Shown: piece by piece, positions 52,555-62,275 of the stretch
Numbering within the stretch: the stretch's first letter is position 1
Layout: every line of letters starts with the position of its first letter
NCBI GenBank assembly: GCA_965284435.1
Contig: OZ260083.1
Coordinates: 2,480,001-2,544,000 of the forward strand
DNA: 64,000 nt
Direction: 5' to 3'
From: CAIYZT01 sp947461435
GTDB lineage: Bacteria > Pseudomonadota > Alphaproteobacteria > Rhodobacterales > Rhodobacteraceae
Notes under the pieces: generated by a model
The model's input: the letters and a program-made list of their open reading frames with translations, nothing else
What the model was told of the DNA's origin: nothing
The model's database searches: none
Position numbers and translations under genes: made by a program

Positions 52555-53913
52555 ATGGCAACCGAAGTTTTGATGCCCGCCCTGTCGCCGACGATGGAAG
52601 AGGGAACACTGGCAAAATGGCTGATCAAGGAAGGGGACATGGTCAAGTCTGGCCAGATCATCGCCGAGATCGAAACCGACAAGGCCACCATGGAATTTGA
52701 AGCCACCGACGAGGGTACGGTGGGCAAGATTCTGGTGGCGGCGGGCACGGCCGGGGTCAAGGTGAATACCCCGATCGCTGTGATGATTGAAGCGGGCGAA
52801 ACCTATGCGGCCTCGGCCGCCGTGGCCGCTGTCAGCGCGCCCGCCCCTGCCCCAACGGCGGCTGCGCCTGTTGCCGCGGCGCCTGTGGCCGTGGTTTCCA
52901 AAGCCTCGCCCGATTGGGCGCAAGGCACGGCGATGAAAACCATGACCGTGCGCGAAGCCCTGCGTGAGGCCATGGCCGAAGAAATGCGCGGCAATCCCAA
53001 CGTTTTGCTGATGGGCGAAGAAGTGGGCGAATATCAAGGCGCCTACAAGATTTCCCAAGGCTTGCTGGACGAATTCGGCCCCAAGCGGATCATCGACACG
53101 CCGATCACCGAAATGGGCTTTACCGGAATTGCGGTGGGCGCGGCCTGGGGCGGGTTGAACCCCATTGTCGAATTCATGACCTTCAACTTCGCCATGCAGG
53201 CGATAGACCATATCCTGAACTCGGCCGCCAAGACCAATTACATGTCGGGCGGTCAATTGGGCTGCCCCATCGTCTTTCGCGGAACAAACGGGGCAGCGGC
53301 CCGCGTGGGGGCACAACATTCGCAGGATTTTGCCGCGTGGTACGCAGCCATTCCCGGTTTGAAGGTGGCGATGCCGTATTCGGCATCCGATGCCAAGGGT
53401 CTGCTGAAAACCGCCATTCGCGACGGCAACCCTGTGATCTTCCTTGAAAACGAGATTCTTTACGGTCAGTCGTTCGAGGTGCCCGATCTGCCCGATTTCA
53501 CCATTCCCTTCGGCAAGGCCCGGGTTTGGCGCGAGGGCAGCGATGTGACGATCGTCTCGTTCGGCATCGGGATGAAATATGCGCTGGAAGCGGCCGATCT
53601 GCTGGCCAAAGACGGGATCTTGGCCGAAGTGATCGATCTGCGCACGCTGCGTCCGATTGACTATGACACTGTGTTGGCGTCGGTGATGAAGACAAACCGC
53701 TGCATCACGGTCGAAGAGGGGTTCCCGGTCGGCTCGATTGGCGATCATCTGGCGTCGACCATCATGCAGCGGGCCTTTGATTATCTGGATGCGCCCGTGA
53801 TCACCTGCACCGGCAAGGATGTGCCCATGCCCTATGCGGCGAACCTTGAAAAGCACGCGCTGGTCACCACGGCCGAGGTTGTCGCCGCCGTCAAATCTGT
53901 TTGCTACCGGTAA
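52555..53913 (+). CDS. pdhB: Pyruvate dehydrogenase E1 component, beta subunit with N-terminal lipoyl domain
   Basis: A 452-residue protein. Residues 1-80 are a lipoyl domain with the lipoylated Lys in IETDKATMEFEA, then an Ala/Pro linker to about 120, then the E1 beta transketolase-like part (LREAMAEEMRGNPNVLLMGE, DTPITEMGFTGIAVGAA). A lipoyl domain on E1 beta is known from alphaproteobacteria such as rhizobia and Zymomonas. It starts 12 bases after pdhA. Confidence 0.97.
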   Translation: MATEVLMPALSPTMEEGTLAKWLIKEGDMVKSGQIIAEIETDKATMEFEATDEGTVGKILVAAGTAGVKVNTPIAVMIEAGETYAASAAVAAVSAPAPAPTAAAPVAAAPVAVVSKASPDWAQGTAMKTMTVREALREAMAEEMRGNPNVLLMGEEVGEYQGAYKISQGLLDEFGPKRIIDTPITEMGFTGIAVGAAWGGLNPIVEFMTFNFAMQAIDHILNSAAKTNYMSGGQLGCPIVFRGTNGAAARVGAQHSQDFAAWYAAIPGLKVAMPYSASDAKGLLKTAIRDGNPVIFLENEILYGQSFEVPDLPDFTIPFGKARVWREGSDVTIVSFGIGMKYALEAADLLAKDGILAEVIDLRTLRPIDYDTVLASVMKTNRCITVEEGFPVGSIGDHLASTIMQRAFDYLDAPVITCTGKDVPMPYAANLEKHALVTTAEVVAAVKSVCYR

Positions 53914-53924
53914 GGGGACAAGAC

Positions 53925-55226
53925 ATGGCTGTAGAAATATTGATGCCTGCGCTGTCGCCCACGATGGAAGAGGGCACGCTGGCCAAATGGCTGGTCAAAG
54001 AGGGGGATGTGGTCAAATCGGGCCAGATCCTCGCCGAGATCGAGACGGACAAGGCCACGATGGAATTTGAGGCGACCGATGAGGGCATCGTGGGCCGGAT
54101 TTTGGTCGCGGCCGGAACGGCGGGGGTGAAGGTGAATACGCCCATCGCCGTGATGGTGGATGAAGGGGAAAGTGCGGATGCGGCCCCGGCCAAGGCGGCG
54201 GCCGCCATGGCCGCGCCTGCCAGCGCTGCGGCGGTACCTGTGGCCGTCGCGTCGTCCGGTCCTGTGGCCAAGGCCGCGGGCGCGCGGGTTTTCGCCTCGC
54301 CCTTGGCGCGGCGCTTGGCGCTGGACAAGGGTCTGGACCTGACAAAGGTTCAAGGGTCTGGCCCGCACGGCCGGATCGTACGCGCCGATGTCGAAGGGGC
54401 AAAGCCGCAGGTCGGGGGCATGGCTGCCCCGGTTTCTGCCGTAGCCTCAGCGGGCAGCACGGCCCCCGCCCCTGCAAAGGGGGGGATGGCCACCGGCATG
54501 TCAGCCGAAACCGTGATGAAGATCTATCAGGACCGCGACTATACCGAAGTTGCGCTGGACGGGATGCGCCGCACCATCGCGGCGCGTTTGACCGAAGCCA
54601 AGCAGACCATCCCGCATTTTTATCTGCGCCGCTCGGTTCGGTTGGATACGCTGATGTCCTTCCGCGAGCAGATGAACAAAGGCCTTGAATCGCGCGGCGT
54701 GAAGCTGTCGGTCAACGATTTCATCATCAAGGCCTGCGCGGTTGCGCTGCAGGCCGTACCCGATTGCAACGCGGTTTGGGCAGGCGACCGGATCTTGAAG
54801 CTGAAGCCATCGGATGTGGCGGTGGCGGTGGCAATCGAAGGGGGGCTGTTCACGCCGGTGCTGCGCGATGCCGACAAAAAGTCGATCAGCACCCTGTCAG
54901 CCGAGATGAAGGATCTGGCGGCGCGGGCGAAATCGAAAAAACTGGCCCCGCATGAATATCAGGGCGGCAGCTTTGCGATTTCGAATCTGGGCATGATGGG
55001 GATCGAGAATTTCGATGCCGTCATCAATCCGCCGCACGGCTCTATCCTGGCGGTGGGCGCGGGGATCAAGCAACCCGTTGTCCAAGCAGATGGCACGCTT
55101 GGCGTGGCGACGGTCATGTCGATGACCCTGTCCGTGGATCACCGGGTGATCGACGGGGCCTTGGGGGCGCAGTTCCTGAAAGTCGTGGTCGAAGCGCTTG
55201 AAAACCCGATCAGCATGCTGGCGTAA
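53925..55226 (+). CDS. pdhC: Dihydrolipoyllysine-residue acetyltransferase (PDH E2)
   Basis: A 433-residue E2 core enzyme. A single N-terminal lipoyl domain (Lys in IETDKATMEFEA) is nearly identical to that of pdhB. A peripheral subunit-binding domain (FASPLARRLALDKGLDLTKV) and the catalytic domain follow, with the active-site His in SVDHRVIDGALGA. AAGGGG precedes the ATG at 53925. lpd (E3) does not follow, so it must be elsewhere. Confidence 0.97.
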   Translation: MAVEILMPALSPTMEEGTLAKWLVKEGDVVKSGQILAEIETDKATMEFEATDEGIVGRILVAAGTAGVKVNTPIAVMVDEGESADAAPAKAAAAMAAPASAAAVPVAVASSGPVAKAAGARVFASPLARRLALDKGLDLTKVQGSGPHGRIVRADVEGAKPQVGGMAAPVSAVASAGSTAPAPAKGGMATGMSAETVMKIYQDRDYTEVALDGMRRTIAARLTEAKQTIPHFYLRRSVRLDTLMSFREQMNKGLESRGVKLSVNDFIIKACAVALQAVPDCNAVWAGDRILKLKPSDVAVAVAIEGGLFTPVLRDADKKSISTLSAEMKDLAARAKSKKLAPHEYQGGSFAISNLGMMGIENFDAVINPPHGSILAVGAGIKQPVVQADGTLGVATVMSMTLSVDHRVIDGALGAQFLKVVVEALENPISMLA

Positions 55227-55241
55227 CGCCGAAAGACCCAA

Positions 55242-55277
55242 GATCGCGGCCCGAAGGAACGATTTCGGGCCACGATC
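55242..55277. terminator. Bidirectional hairpin between pdhC and cysE
   Basis: GATCGCGGCCCGAA and TTCGGGCCACGATC pair over 14 bases with one mismatch and an eight-base loop. It lies between convergent genes; there is no U-run, so it may act with Rho or protect 3' ends. Confidence 0.55.
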
Positions 55278-55280
55278 GGT

Positions 55281-56090
55281 TCAGATCTCGCCTTTGATCA
55301 GCTGATCCATCGTCATCGACGGCTGATCGCAGCCCGCCTCTCCGACAATGCGGGCGGGCACGCCTGCGACGGTTTTGCAGGGCGGCACATCATGGAGCAC
55401 CACCGAACCGGCGGCAATCCGTGTGCAATGTCCGATTGAGATATTGCCCAGAACCTTGGCCCCTGCCCCAATCAGCACGCCGTCCCCGATTTTCGGGTGA
55501 CGATCGCCATCTTCCTTGCCGGTTCCGCCCAAGGTCACCGAATGAAGCATCGATACATTATCGCCCACCACGGCCGTTTCCCCGATCACGATGGAATGGG
55601 CATGGTCAATCATGATGCCCTTGCCGATCTTGGCAGCCGGGTGAATATCAACGCCAAACACCTCAGACACGCGCATCTGCACGAAATAGGCCAGATCCTT
55701 GCGCCCCGATTGCCACAACCAATGGCCAACGCGGTAGGCCTGAACCGCCTGATAGCCCTTGAAAAACAAGACAGGCTGTAAAAACCGATGGCAGGCCGGA
55801 TCGCGTTCAAACACCGCCATGATATCGGCGCGCGCGGCTTGGCCGATGGCAGGATCCTGATCGAACGCCTCGTCGGCAAATTCGCGCAGGATCTGCTCGC
55901 TCATCTCGCCAGAGGCGAGTTTCAGCGAAAAGCGGTAGGCCAAGGCCCGCTCGAGCGAGCGGTGGTGCAACAGCGAGGAATGGATCAGCCCGCCCAGCAA
56001 CGGCTCGGCCGCGACAGCCGCATAGGCTTCGTCACACAGACGTTGCCAAACCGGATCAACAACAGACATCTGGGGTCTTGCTTCAGCCAT
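55281..56090 (-). CDS. cysE: Serine O-acetyltransferase
   Basis: A 269-residue enzyme activating serine for cysteine synthesis. An N-terminal helical domain is followed by the left-handed beta-helix with hexapeptide repeats (GVDIHPAAKIGKGIMIDHAH, HPKIGDGVLIGAGAKVLGNI). Start at 56090 (MAEARPQM). Convergent with pdhC and just downstream of the GTA tail cluster. Confidence 0.95.
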   Translation of the reverse strand: MAEARPQMSVVDPVWQRLCDEAYAAVAAEPLLGGLIHSSLLHHRSLERALAYRFSLKLASGEMSEQILREFADEAFDQDPAIGQAARADIMAVFERDPACHRFLQPVLFFKGYQAVQAYRVGHWLWQSGRKDLAYFVQMRVSEVFGVDIHPAAKIGKGIMIDHAHSIVIGETAVVGDNVSMLHSVTLGGTGKEDGDRHPKIGDGVLIGAGAKVLGNISIGHCTRIAAGSVVLHDVPPCKTVAGVPARIVGEAGCDQPSMTMDQLIKGEI

Positions 56091-56125
56091 GATACCACCT
56101 CTACCAAAGACCCTCAAGATAAGGC

Positions 56126-56422
56126 TTAAGACCGGGATTGTCCAATTCTTGCAAGGCGTCCGGCGACCAAGGCCAAAAGGCCGAAAAACTCTGCCCCTTC
56201 CGCAGGTTTTGGCGGGGTTTGCCCGTCCATCGACTTCATGGCCCGCGATGTCAGGCTTCCGTCGCCCCAAGACGGATGAGGACAGCGAAAGCGGCGCGCA
56301 TATTTTGCGGCCGCATGGGTTTGATCCAGCCAACGGTCCAGCACCTCTTCGGGGCGCGCTATGGGCTGGGCGGACAGCGCGGTTGCAAGATGCACGATGT
56401 CGCTTAAAAGAACCCGGCGCAT
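56126..56422 (-). CDS. Conserved hypothetical protein downstream of the GTA gp15 gene
   Basis: A 98-residue protein. It starts MRRVLLSDIVHLATALSAQP, contains LDRWLDQTHAAAKYARRF, and ends in a hydrophobic segment (FFGLLALVAGRLA). The ATG at 56422 is two bases after the gp15 stop, with AAGG upstream; a TTG at 56428 overlapping that stop is possible. It is probably co-transcribed with the GTA tail genes. I think I have seen this kind of protein beside GTA clusters, but I cannot name a function. Confidence 0.75.
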   Translation of the reverse strand: MRRVLLSDIVHLATALSAQPIARPEEVLDRWLDQTHAAAKYARRFRCPHPSWGDGSLTSRAMKSMDGQTPPKPAEGAEFFGLLALVAGRLARIGQSRS

Positions 56423-56424
56423 CG

Positions 56425-59400
56425 TCAAAGACCTTGGGCAACAAAGGGGCCGGGGCCGAACCGATCCGAAATTTGCGCCACCTCAATCACCGCCAAGGCG
56501 ACAACACCGTCGCTGGTTTGGCTGGGTACGGGATAGGTCCATTGCGGCGTTGTCACCTCTTCGCTCCGCAAGATCGCCGTGCCTTGCCGCACACGCACCA
56601 CATAGCGTTCCCGGTCTTCGCCCAGCGGCACTTCGGTTTCGGTCCACGGATCGCCGTCAATGCGGGTTCGGCGAATCCACGACACCGCAATCGGGCTGCC
56701 AAGCGCCCCTGCAACCGCCAAATGCGCAACGCTGTATGGCCGATATCCGATCCCGGCAAAGGACAGTTCCTGATGCACAACACGGGCATCGGCAAAGCCA
56801 AGCGAGGCCAGACCCGTGCGGTAATGACGCGCCACACCCCGCGTTGAACTGGGCAGGGTCAGTTGCTGAACCGCCGCAGTCAGCAAGACAAACTGGCTGC
56901 CGGCCGGCCAAGTCGCCGGCATGATCCCGTTGCTGCCCAACTGACCGCGCAGCCGCATCGACAGATCATAGGTTTGGGTGCCGACAAGCAGGGCATCCTT
57001 GAATTGAAACACCTCCCAGTTGCCGGGGGTTCCATCCCCGATCAGGGCGGTATTCGCCCCAGCCAGAACATCGCTTTGAACGGCCGAACTGACCGTGCCC
57101 GTGGAAAGTTTGACGCGCAAGGCCGCGCCTCTGGCCCAAAGGCCCGCGCGTTCGGCGCCCAGATCGTTTTGGGTGATCCCAAACGTCGCCCCCCGTTCGG
57201 CAAGGGCGGTCACGGCATATCCCGAATCCGAGGCCGCCGACCACAGCGCGGATGTTCCCACCCAAGGGCTGGCAACAACAGCGAAATGCGGCGCATGGGG
57301 CGCCTCATCGCCGGTCAAAAGGGGCAGGTCCATGAAAATGGGGTGCACGGGCGCCGGGGCACTGACACTTTGATAACTTGGTGGCTCTTCTATTTCCGGG
57401 CCCGGGGAGTAGAGCCCCGGATGGATCCGCGTTGCGCTTAAAAGCTGCACCTCTCCTTGGTCCGCGGCATCGATCCGGTAAGCCTGATCGTTCAAAGACA
57501 GAACGTCGCCCACGCCAAGGGGCAGGCGCGAGGGCGGCAAGGCCACGCGCAGGGTATCGCGCGCGGCCCCGGATTCGGACAACCAGCGTTCGGCAATGGC
57601 CTTCGCCTCGGCCGAGGTCAGCAAAAGCGGCAGATCGGTGCTGGACGTGGCCTCGTATCCATCCTGCGGCAGCGCGGTTTCGATGGTTCTTGCCGAAAAA
57701 TCGCCATCGGCTTGCACAAAACCAAGTCGCAAGCGGCCCAGTCGTTCGGCGGCGTTCTGGCGTGAATATTCAACCGAACCGTCAAGATCTGGTGTCAGGG
57801 CGACAGCGCTTTTGTCAATGGGAACGGCACCATAGGCGGTGCGCGGCCTGAAGAGCAGTTGCCCCCCCCGTTCAAAACCATCCACCGCGCCGGCCAGCGT
57901 CAGCGGTTGAATATCCGACCGGCCAGTGCCCAGATTGGCCACGCTATAGCCCCTGACGATGCCGTGTGCTGCCGAAACATCAAGGTCAGAAACGCCGCTT
58001 GTCTCGCACAGTTCAGCCAGAACCGCCGCAAGCAATTGGTTGGACGCGCGGCCGTTCAGCCAGTGCCCATGGGCATAGTTTGGCCCGTCGCTCCAGATCT
58101 CGGTTTGGGCCGGAAAGGCGGGATAAGGCCGCGCATCCCACGCCCAGGCAAAGAAATGCGCTGTATCCAGCATCTTGCCCGAATAGAGCGCCGATGTCGG
58201 GTTATGGGCAGGATCCGACCAATACTCCAAGATCGCGCGCAGATACTGCGTTTGAATCAGATCATCCCGGTTTCCGGTTGATGCACGCGGCAAGGACGAT
58301 TCAGACGATTTGGGATCCAGAAAAAGATTGGGCTGATTGCTGCCCTTGTCGATTGCTGCGCAGCCAAATTCGGTGAACCAGATCGGTTTTGATTGCGGCA
58401 CCCATTGTGTGGCAACCGTCCCGCGCACCCCGCCAATGCGCTGAAAATGCGGGTTTTGCCACCAGCTTTTGATGTCCTTGTACCGATAAACCCAATCCTC
58501 GCCATAAGCGCCATCGACGATCGGCTTGCGCAGCTGCGCCGCCACTCCTTCGGGACCATCATAGTACCAATCAAACCCCTCGCCGCCTTCGATATTGGCC
58601 TGCAGGTATTCGGTGTTGTAAATCGCACCCCAAGACGCATCGGCATGGTCTTCACCGTCGCGCCAATCAGACAGCGGCATGTAATTGTCGATGCCGATGC
58701 AATCGATCGCAGGATGGGCCCAAAGCGCATCCAGATGAAAGTAAACCTCGGTCCCGGTTTGATAGCCAAAGTATTCCGACCAATCGGCGGCATAGGTCAT
58801 CTTGGTCGTCGGCCCCAAGATGCTGCGAACGTCGGCGGCCAGCGTGCACAGCGCCTGCACCGTTGGAAAGCTGTGGGCGGGTCCGCGTATCTGCGTCAGG
58901 CCGCGCAATTCCGATCCGATGCAAAAGGCATCGACGCCGCCAGCGGCCGCGCACAGATGGGCATAGTGCAAGATGAACCGCCGGTATCCCCAATCGGCTG
59001 GCCCGGTATAGCTGACCTCGGTTCCCTGAACGGTGAAGTGCGACGCTTGGGCCGATCCAAAAAAGCTTGCCACTTCATTGGCGGCGGCGGCGGTCTGATC
59101 GGGCGATCCAGGACGTCCGGGCGCAGCAGAGGTGGTGATGCGGCCGCGCCAAGGCAGCGCAGGCTGCGTGCCCGCCCCTGTCCACGGATCGGGCAAATTG
59201 TTGCCAGCCACTTGATCCATCAAGATGAAGGGATAGAACATCACCTCGCGCCCTGCCCCTTTGAGCGCCGCAATGCATTCCACAACCGAGGCGTCGGCAG
59301 GCGATCCGCCATAAACCGCGGCGCCCGACATCTGCGGCACCGCCATGGCCGATGCCCGCGCCAAACCCGACACGCGCCACGGCATACCAACTGCATCCGT

Positions 59401-60315
59401 TTGGGTCTGTTCAACCTTGGGGCGGATCGTGCAGGCATTGCACCGAAGGTCGGAGCCGAACCAGCTGACCACCATCGAAACGGCTTTGACCTTGGGCAAT
59501 TCGCCGCGCAACTGGTCGATGGACAGGTCCAGATCGGTCAATCCCGACAACGTGTTGGTATTGATCGTTCGCGTCACACCGGGCGAGTCTTCGAAATAAA
59601 CCGGCGTCGTGGCCATGGCATATTCGCCCGTTCCCGGGATCAGCGCCACCGCCTTCAGCCGGCTGGCCACATCAGTATAAGCGCCCGCCAAATCGCCCTG
59701 CGCCGGCCGAATGATTTCAAAGCTGAACTGCGGAACCCGGTTGCCAAAACGCGACAGGTCAAGATCCTCGATCACCACATAGGCAATTCCGCGAAACGCG
59801 GGCGCCGCGCCGGACCCTTCGACCACGTCGATCTTGGGGTCGGGCAATTGTGTTTCGCTGCCGGGATAGAAGCGAAAGTTCAACTGCGCTTGGCCTTGTT
59901 CGATCCCGTCGGCCCAGATCCGCCCCACAGATCGCACCTCGCCTTCGCACAGGGCCAAGGCCAGACTGACGCTGTAGCTATAGCTTGTGCCGGCGGGCGG
60001 CGATGTGCCCTTGCCCCCGCCGGTGGACGAAACCGATTCTTGAAAGCGCGTGGCCCAGATGACCTGCCCGGCCACCCGGGCCCGCCCCCAGACGCGCGCA
60101 ATGGCCGTTCCCTCGCTGGCGCCCGCGATCCGGAACCGATCCACTTTGCCATAGGCCACCGGGTCCGCCCCGCCCGCCATCAGGCGCTGATCAATGCTTT
60201 GCCCCAAGGTTGCACCGACCGCGCGGCCAATCACGGCACCCGACAGACCCAGCACAGACCCGCCAAAGCCGGAACCGACGGCAGCCCCGGCAGCAGAAAG
60301 AAGAAGTGTGGCCAT
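56425..60315 (-). CDS. GTA host-specificity/tail tip protein (gp15-like)
   Basis: A 1296-residue tail fibre hub protein of the Rhodobacter-type gene transfer agent. The N-terminus (LLLSAAGAAVGSGFGGSVLG) is a glycine-rich hydrophobic stretch. A TIM-barrel-like domain lies around residues 430-760 (LHYAHLCAAAGGVDAFCIGS, KPIWFTEFGCAAIDKG), followed by phage tail-like beta domains. It is expected at the tip, contacting the recipient cell. Start at 60315 follows AAGGAG. It has a length like that of the R. capsulatus protein. Confidence 0.93.
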   Translation of the reverse strand: MATLLLSAAGAAVGSGFGGSVLGLSGAVIGRAVGATLGQSIDQRLMAGGADPVAYGKVDRFRIAGASEGTAIARVWGRARVAGQVIWATRFQESVSSTGGGKGTSPPAGTSYSYSVSLALALCEGEVRSVGRIWADGIEQGQAQLNFRFYPGSETQLPDPKIDVVEGSGAAPAFRGIAYVVIEDLDLSRFGNRVPQFSFEIIRPAQGDLAGAYTDVASRLKAVALIPGTGEYAMATTPVYFEDSPGVTRTINTNTLSGLTDLDLSIDQLRGELPKVKAVSMVVSWFGSDLRCNACTIRPKVEQTQTDAVGMPWRVSGLARASAMAVPQMSGAAVYGGSPADASVVECIAALKGAGREVMFYPFILMDQVAGNNLPDPWTGAGTQPALPWRGRITTSAAPGRPGSPDQTAAAANEVASFFGSAQASHFTVQGTEVSYTGPADWGYRRFILHYAHLCAAAGGVDAFCIGSELRGLTQIRGPAHSFPTVQALCTLAADVRSILGPTTKMTYAADWSEYFGYQTGTEVYFHLDALWAHPAIDCIGIDNYMPLSDWRDGEDHADASWGAIYNTEYLQANIEGGEGFDWYYDGPEGVAAQLRKPIVDGAYGEDWVYRYKDIKSWWQNPHFQRIGGVRGTVATQWVPQSKPIWFTEFGCAAIDKGSNQPNLFLDPKSSESSLPRASTGNRDDLIQTQYLRAILEYWSDPAHNPTSALYSGKMLDTAHFFAWAWDARPYPAFPAQTEIWSDGPNYAHGHWLNGRASNQLLAAVLAELCETSGVSDLDVSAAHGIVRGYSVANLGTGRSDIQPLTLAGAVDGFERGGQLLFRPRTAYGAVPIDKSAVALTPDLDGSVEYSRQNAAERLGRLRLGFVQADGDFSARTIETALPQDGYEATSSTDLPLLLTSAEAKAIAERWLSESGAARDTLRVALPPSRLPLGVGDVLSLNDQAYRIDAADQGEVQLLSATRIHPGLYSPGPEIEEPPSYQSVSAPAPVHPIFMDLPLLTGDEAPHAPHFAVVASPWVGTSALWSAASDSGYAVTALAERGATFGITQNDLGAERAGLWARGAALRVKLSTGTVSSAVQSDVLAGANTALIGDGTPGNWEVFQFKDALLVGTQTYDLSMRLRGQLGSNGIMPATWPAGSQFVLLTAAVQQLTLPSSTRGVARHYRTGLASLGFADARVVHQELSFAGIGYRPYSVAHLAVAGALGSPIAVSWIRRTRIDGDPWTETEVPLGEDRERYVVRVRQGTAILRSEEVTTPQWTYPVPSQTSDGVVALAVIEVAQISDRFGPGPFVAQGL

Positions 60316-60326
60316 CGTTGGCTCCT

Positions 60327-60755
60327 TCAGGGAAAGGAAAATCGGGCCACGACGCGTTGGCGCCATGGCAGGGACAAAGGGGTTTCGACCACGGCATGAC
60401 CGCTATAGGCATGCACAAAGGCGGGCGCCTGCCCGACACTGACCTGCACGCCCAGATGTTTTGCGATCGATCCGCGTGCCATGCGAAACAACAAGACATC
60501 GCCCGCGCGCTCGTGGTCCGCTCGATCTTCGATCAACCACCGACGGGCCGCGCGCCACAGCACTTCGTCCCGCGCGGGTTCAGCCCAATCCGGGGTGTAA
60601 TTGGGAATTGCTTCGGGTTCATCCCCCTGCAAGGCCCGCCACACCCCGCGCACCAACCCCAGACAATCGGCCCCCGCCCCCTTGACCGAGGCTTGGTGCA
60701 CATAGGGCGTGCCGATCCAGGAACGCACCTCACCAACCACGTCAGGACGGCTCAC
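60327..60755 (-). CDS. GTA NlpC/P60 peptidase (gp14-like)
   Basis: A 142-residue cell-wall peptidase. The catalytic Cys is in GAGADCLGLVRGVW and a His in GSIAKHLGVQ. In GTA particles it probably cuts recipient peptidoglycan so DNA can enter. It overlaps the gp13-like gene by four bases and precedes the gp15-like gene by 11 bases. Confidence 0.93.
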   Translation of the reverse strand: MSRPDVVGEVRSWIGTPYVHQASVKGAGADCLGLVRGVWRALQGDEPEAIPNYTPDWAEPARDEVLWRAARRWLIEDRADHERAGDVLLFRMARGSIAKHLGVQVSVGQAPAFVHAYSGHAVVETPLSLPWRQRVVARFSFP

Positions 60756-61636
60756 TTGAACAAACTCCCACCGTCATTGCGCTGCGATGAGACCGGATAG
60801 GACATCAGCCAATCTTCGCCCGGAATATGCGGAAAGCCGCGAAAGTTCAGAAAGTTGTTGAACTTTGTCTGACAGGTCGCGGCACGCTTGTCGCATCCGG
60901 CCCGAAGCAGCACCAGATCGCCAATTTGCAAAGGCTGGCCCAAACCATCCCACAATTCGATCAGGCGCTGGCCCTGCGCAAGAAGGTCTTGCTTGATGAT
61001 CCCGCTCAGCCCGCTGGCTGGCCCCGATTGCACGATCAAGGTGCCGCGCCCAAACCATCCAGGCTCGGCAAAAGCGCCGGCGTCAAAGATCAGCCGGCCC
61101 AAAGGGTCATGGCCGATCAAGGGAAAGCTGCCGGAATAGGCGGAATTGTTCAGATCGAATTTGCACTGATCATCCCCCAAGATCGCCGCGCAATCTCGGT
61201 GATAAGCGCGCCCGCGCGGCTGATTCAAATCATCCGACAAAGACCGCAATTCGGCGGTAAAGCGGCCATCCACCCGGGTGATTTCCCCCATCTTGCCACG
61301 AAACTGAAGCGCGCGCTGCCCCGGGGCAGACCAATTCACCACCCAGGCCTGCACGCGCGCGCCGTCATAGCGACCGGCCGCCAGATCCTCCTCGCGGATG
61401 GCGTCGTCGCTGAAACCGCCGATGGCTTCGGTATTGTCCACCGACAAACCGCTTTGTTGTTGCAACACCCGGGCCGTCAACCCGGTCTGGGCCTTGAAGA
61501 TGATCCCGTCAAACATCAGATCCCGGTCATGATCGGTAAAGCCCAGAACCGTTCCGTCGCGCCGCGTCACCGACCAGGCCCGGCACACGGTCGTGGCCCC
61601 TGTTTGCAAATGCGCGTAAAGCTGCTCAGCGCCCAT
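60752..61636 (-). CDS. GTA DUF2163 tail protein (gp13-like)
   Basis: A 294-residue protein of the DUF2163/phage BR0599 family. Typical blocks are TVCRAWSVTRRDGTVLGFTD, FTAELRSLSDDLNQPRGR and a Cys-containing C-terminus (AGCDKRAATCQTKFNNFLNF), ending HIPGEDW. In the tail tip it is a hub protein; the Cys pairs may bind a metal or cluster. It shares one base with the gp12-like gene. Confidence 0.92.
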   Translation of the reverse strand: MGAEQLYAHLQTGATTVCRAWSVTRRDGTVLGFTDHDRDLMFDGIIFKAQTGLTARVLQQQSGLSVDNTEAIGGFSDDAIREEDLAAGRYDGARVQAWVVNWSAPGQRALQFRGKMGEITRVDGRFTAELRSLSDDLNQPRGRAYHRDCAAILGDDQCKFDLNNSAYSGSFPLIGHDPLGRLIFDAGAFAEPGWFGRGTLIVQSGPASGLSGIIKQDLLAQGQRLIELWDGLGQPLQIGDLVLLRAGCDKRAATCQTKFNNFLNFRGFPHIPGEDWLMSYPVSSQRNDGGSLFK

Positions 61637-62268
61637 CAGATCCGCACCTCCATCACCGGAACTTGCGGCATCTCGCCCGCCTGAAAGGTCGCGAATGACG
61701 TTTGCAGGCTGTCCGTATCGAACCGGACCGGCACGTCAAATTCGTACCCCGCACTGACCTGCGCCCCAATATCGGGGGGGGTCACAAAGCTGACCAAGCC
61801 CGTGGCAAGATCAAGCGTATATTCTGCGCCCTCAAGTTTAAGATCGCCGGCAATCGCCACACGCACCGTTGCGCCAACCGGCTTTTGGATCGGCCGCGCA
61901 TAGGATTGCCCGCCCGATGCATAGGTCTTGATCAGTTGAAAGACCGTCGTCACACCATCGCCCCGGCCGATTTCCTGATCTTCGCTCGTGATGGCCTGCG
62001 AGGGACGGCAGGATTTGAAATCCGACCAGTCCTTCCAGCGAAACGCATGCAACTTGCCGCGCCGCGCCTCAAAAAAAGCGATCAGCGCCGCCAGATCATC
62101 GGGACTGCGCAGACCGGCCCCCGCATCATAGCGCCGCCGCGAATGTTCCCAAGGCGTGTTGCGCTCTTCAAATCCGTTCGCCAGCGTCACCACGTCGGTG
62201 CGCCGTTCGGGCCCGCCTACGGAACCAAAGCTCAGGGCGGTGGGAAATCTGATGTCGTGAAAGGCCAT
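61636..62268 (-). CDS. GTA DUF2460 tail protein (gp12-like)
   Basis: A 210-residue DUF2460/TIGR02217-type protein. The start MAFHDIRFPTALSFGSVGGP and the later RKLHAFRWKDWSDFKS-like stretch are typical of distal tail proteins. GGTGAGGA precedes the ATG at 62268. Its stop shares a base with the start of the gp13-like gene. Confidence 0.92.
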   Translation of the reverse strand: MAFHDIRFPTALSFGSVGGPERRTDVVTLANGFEERNTPWEHSRRRYDAGAGLRSPDDLAALIAFFEARRGKLHAFRWKDWSDFKSCRPSQAITSEDQEIGRGDGVTTVFQLIKTYASGGQSYARPIQKPVGATVRVAIAGDLKLEGAEYTLDLATGLVSFVTPPDIGAQVSAGYEFDVPVRFDTDSLQTSFATFQAGEMPQVPVMEVRI

Positions 62269-62275
62269 GGAATCC

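Noticed and set aside
58393..60399. A 668-codon open frame opposite the GTA gp15 gene
   Set aside because: Antisense to an intact GTA gene with a biased composition; no start signal or motif.
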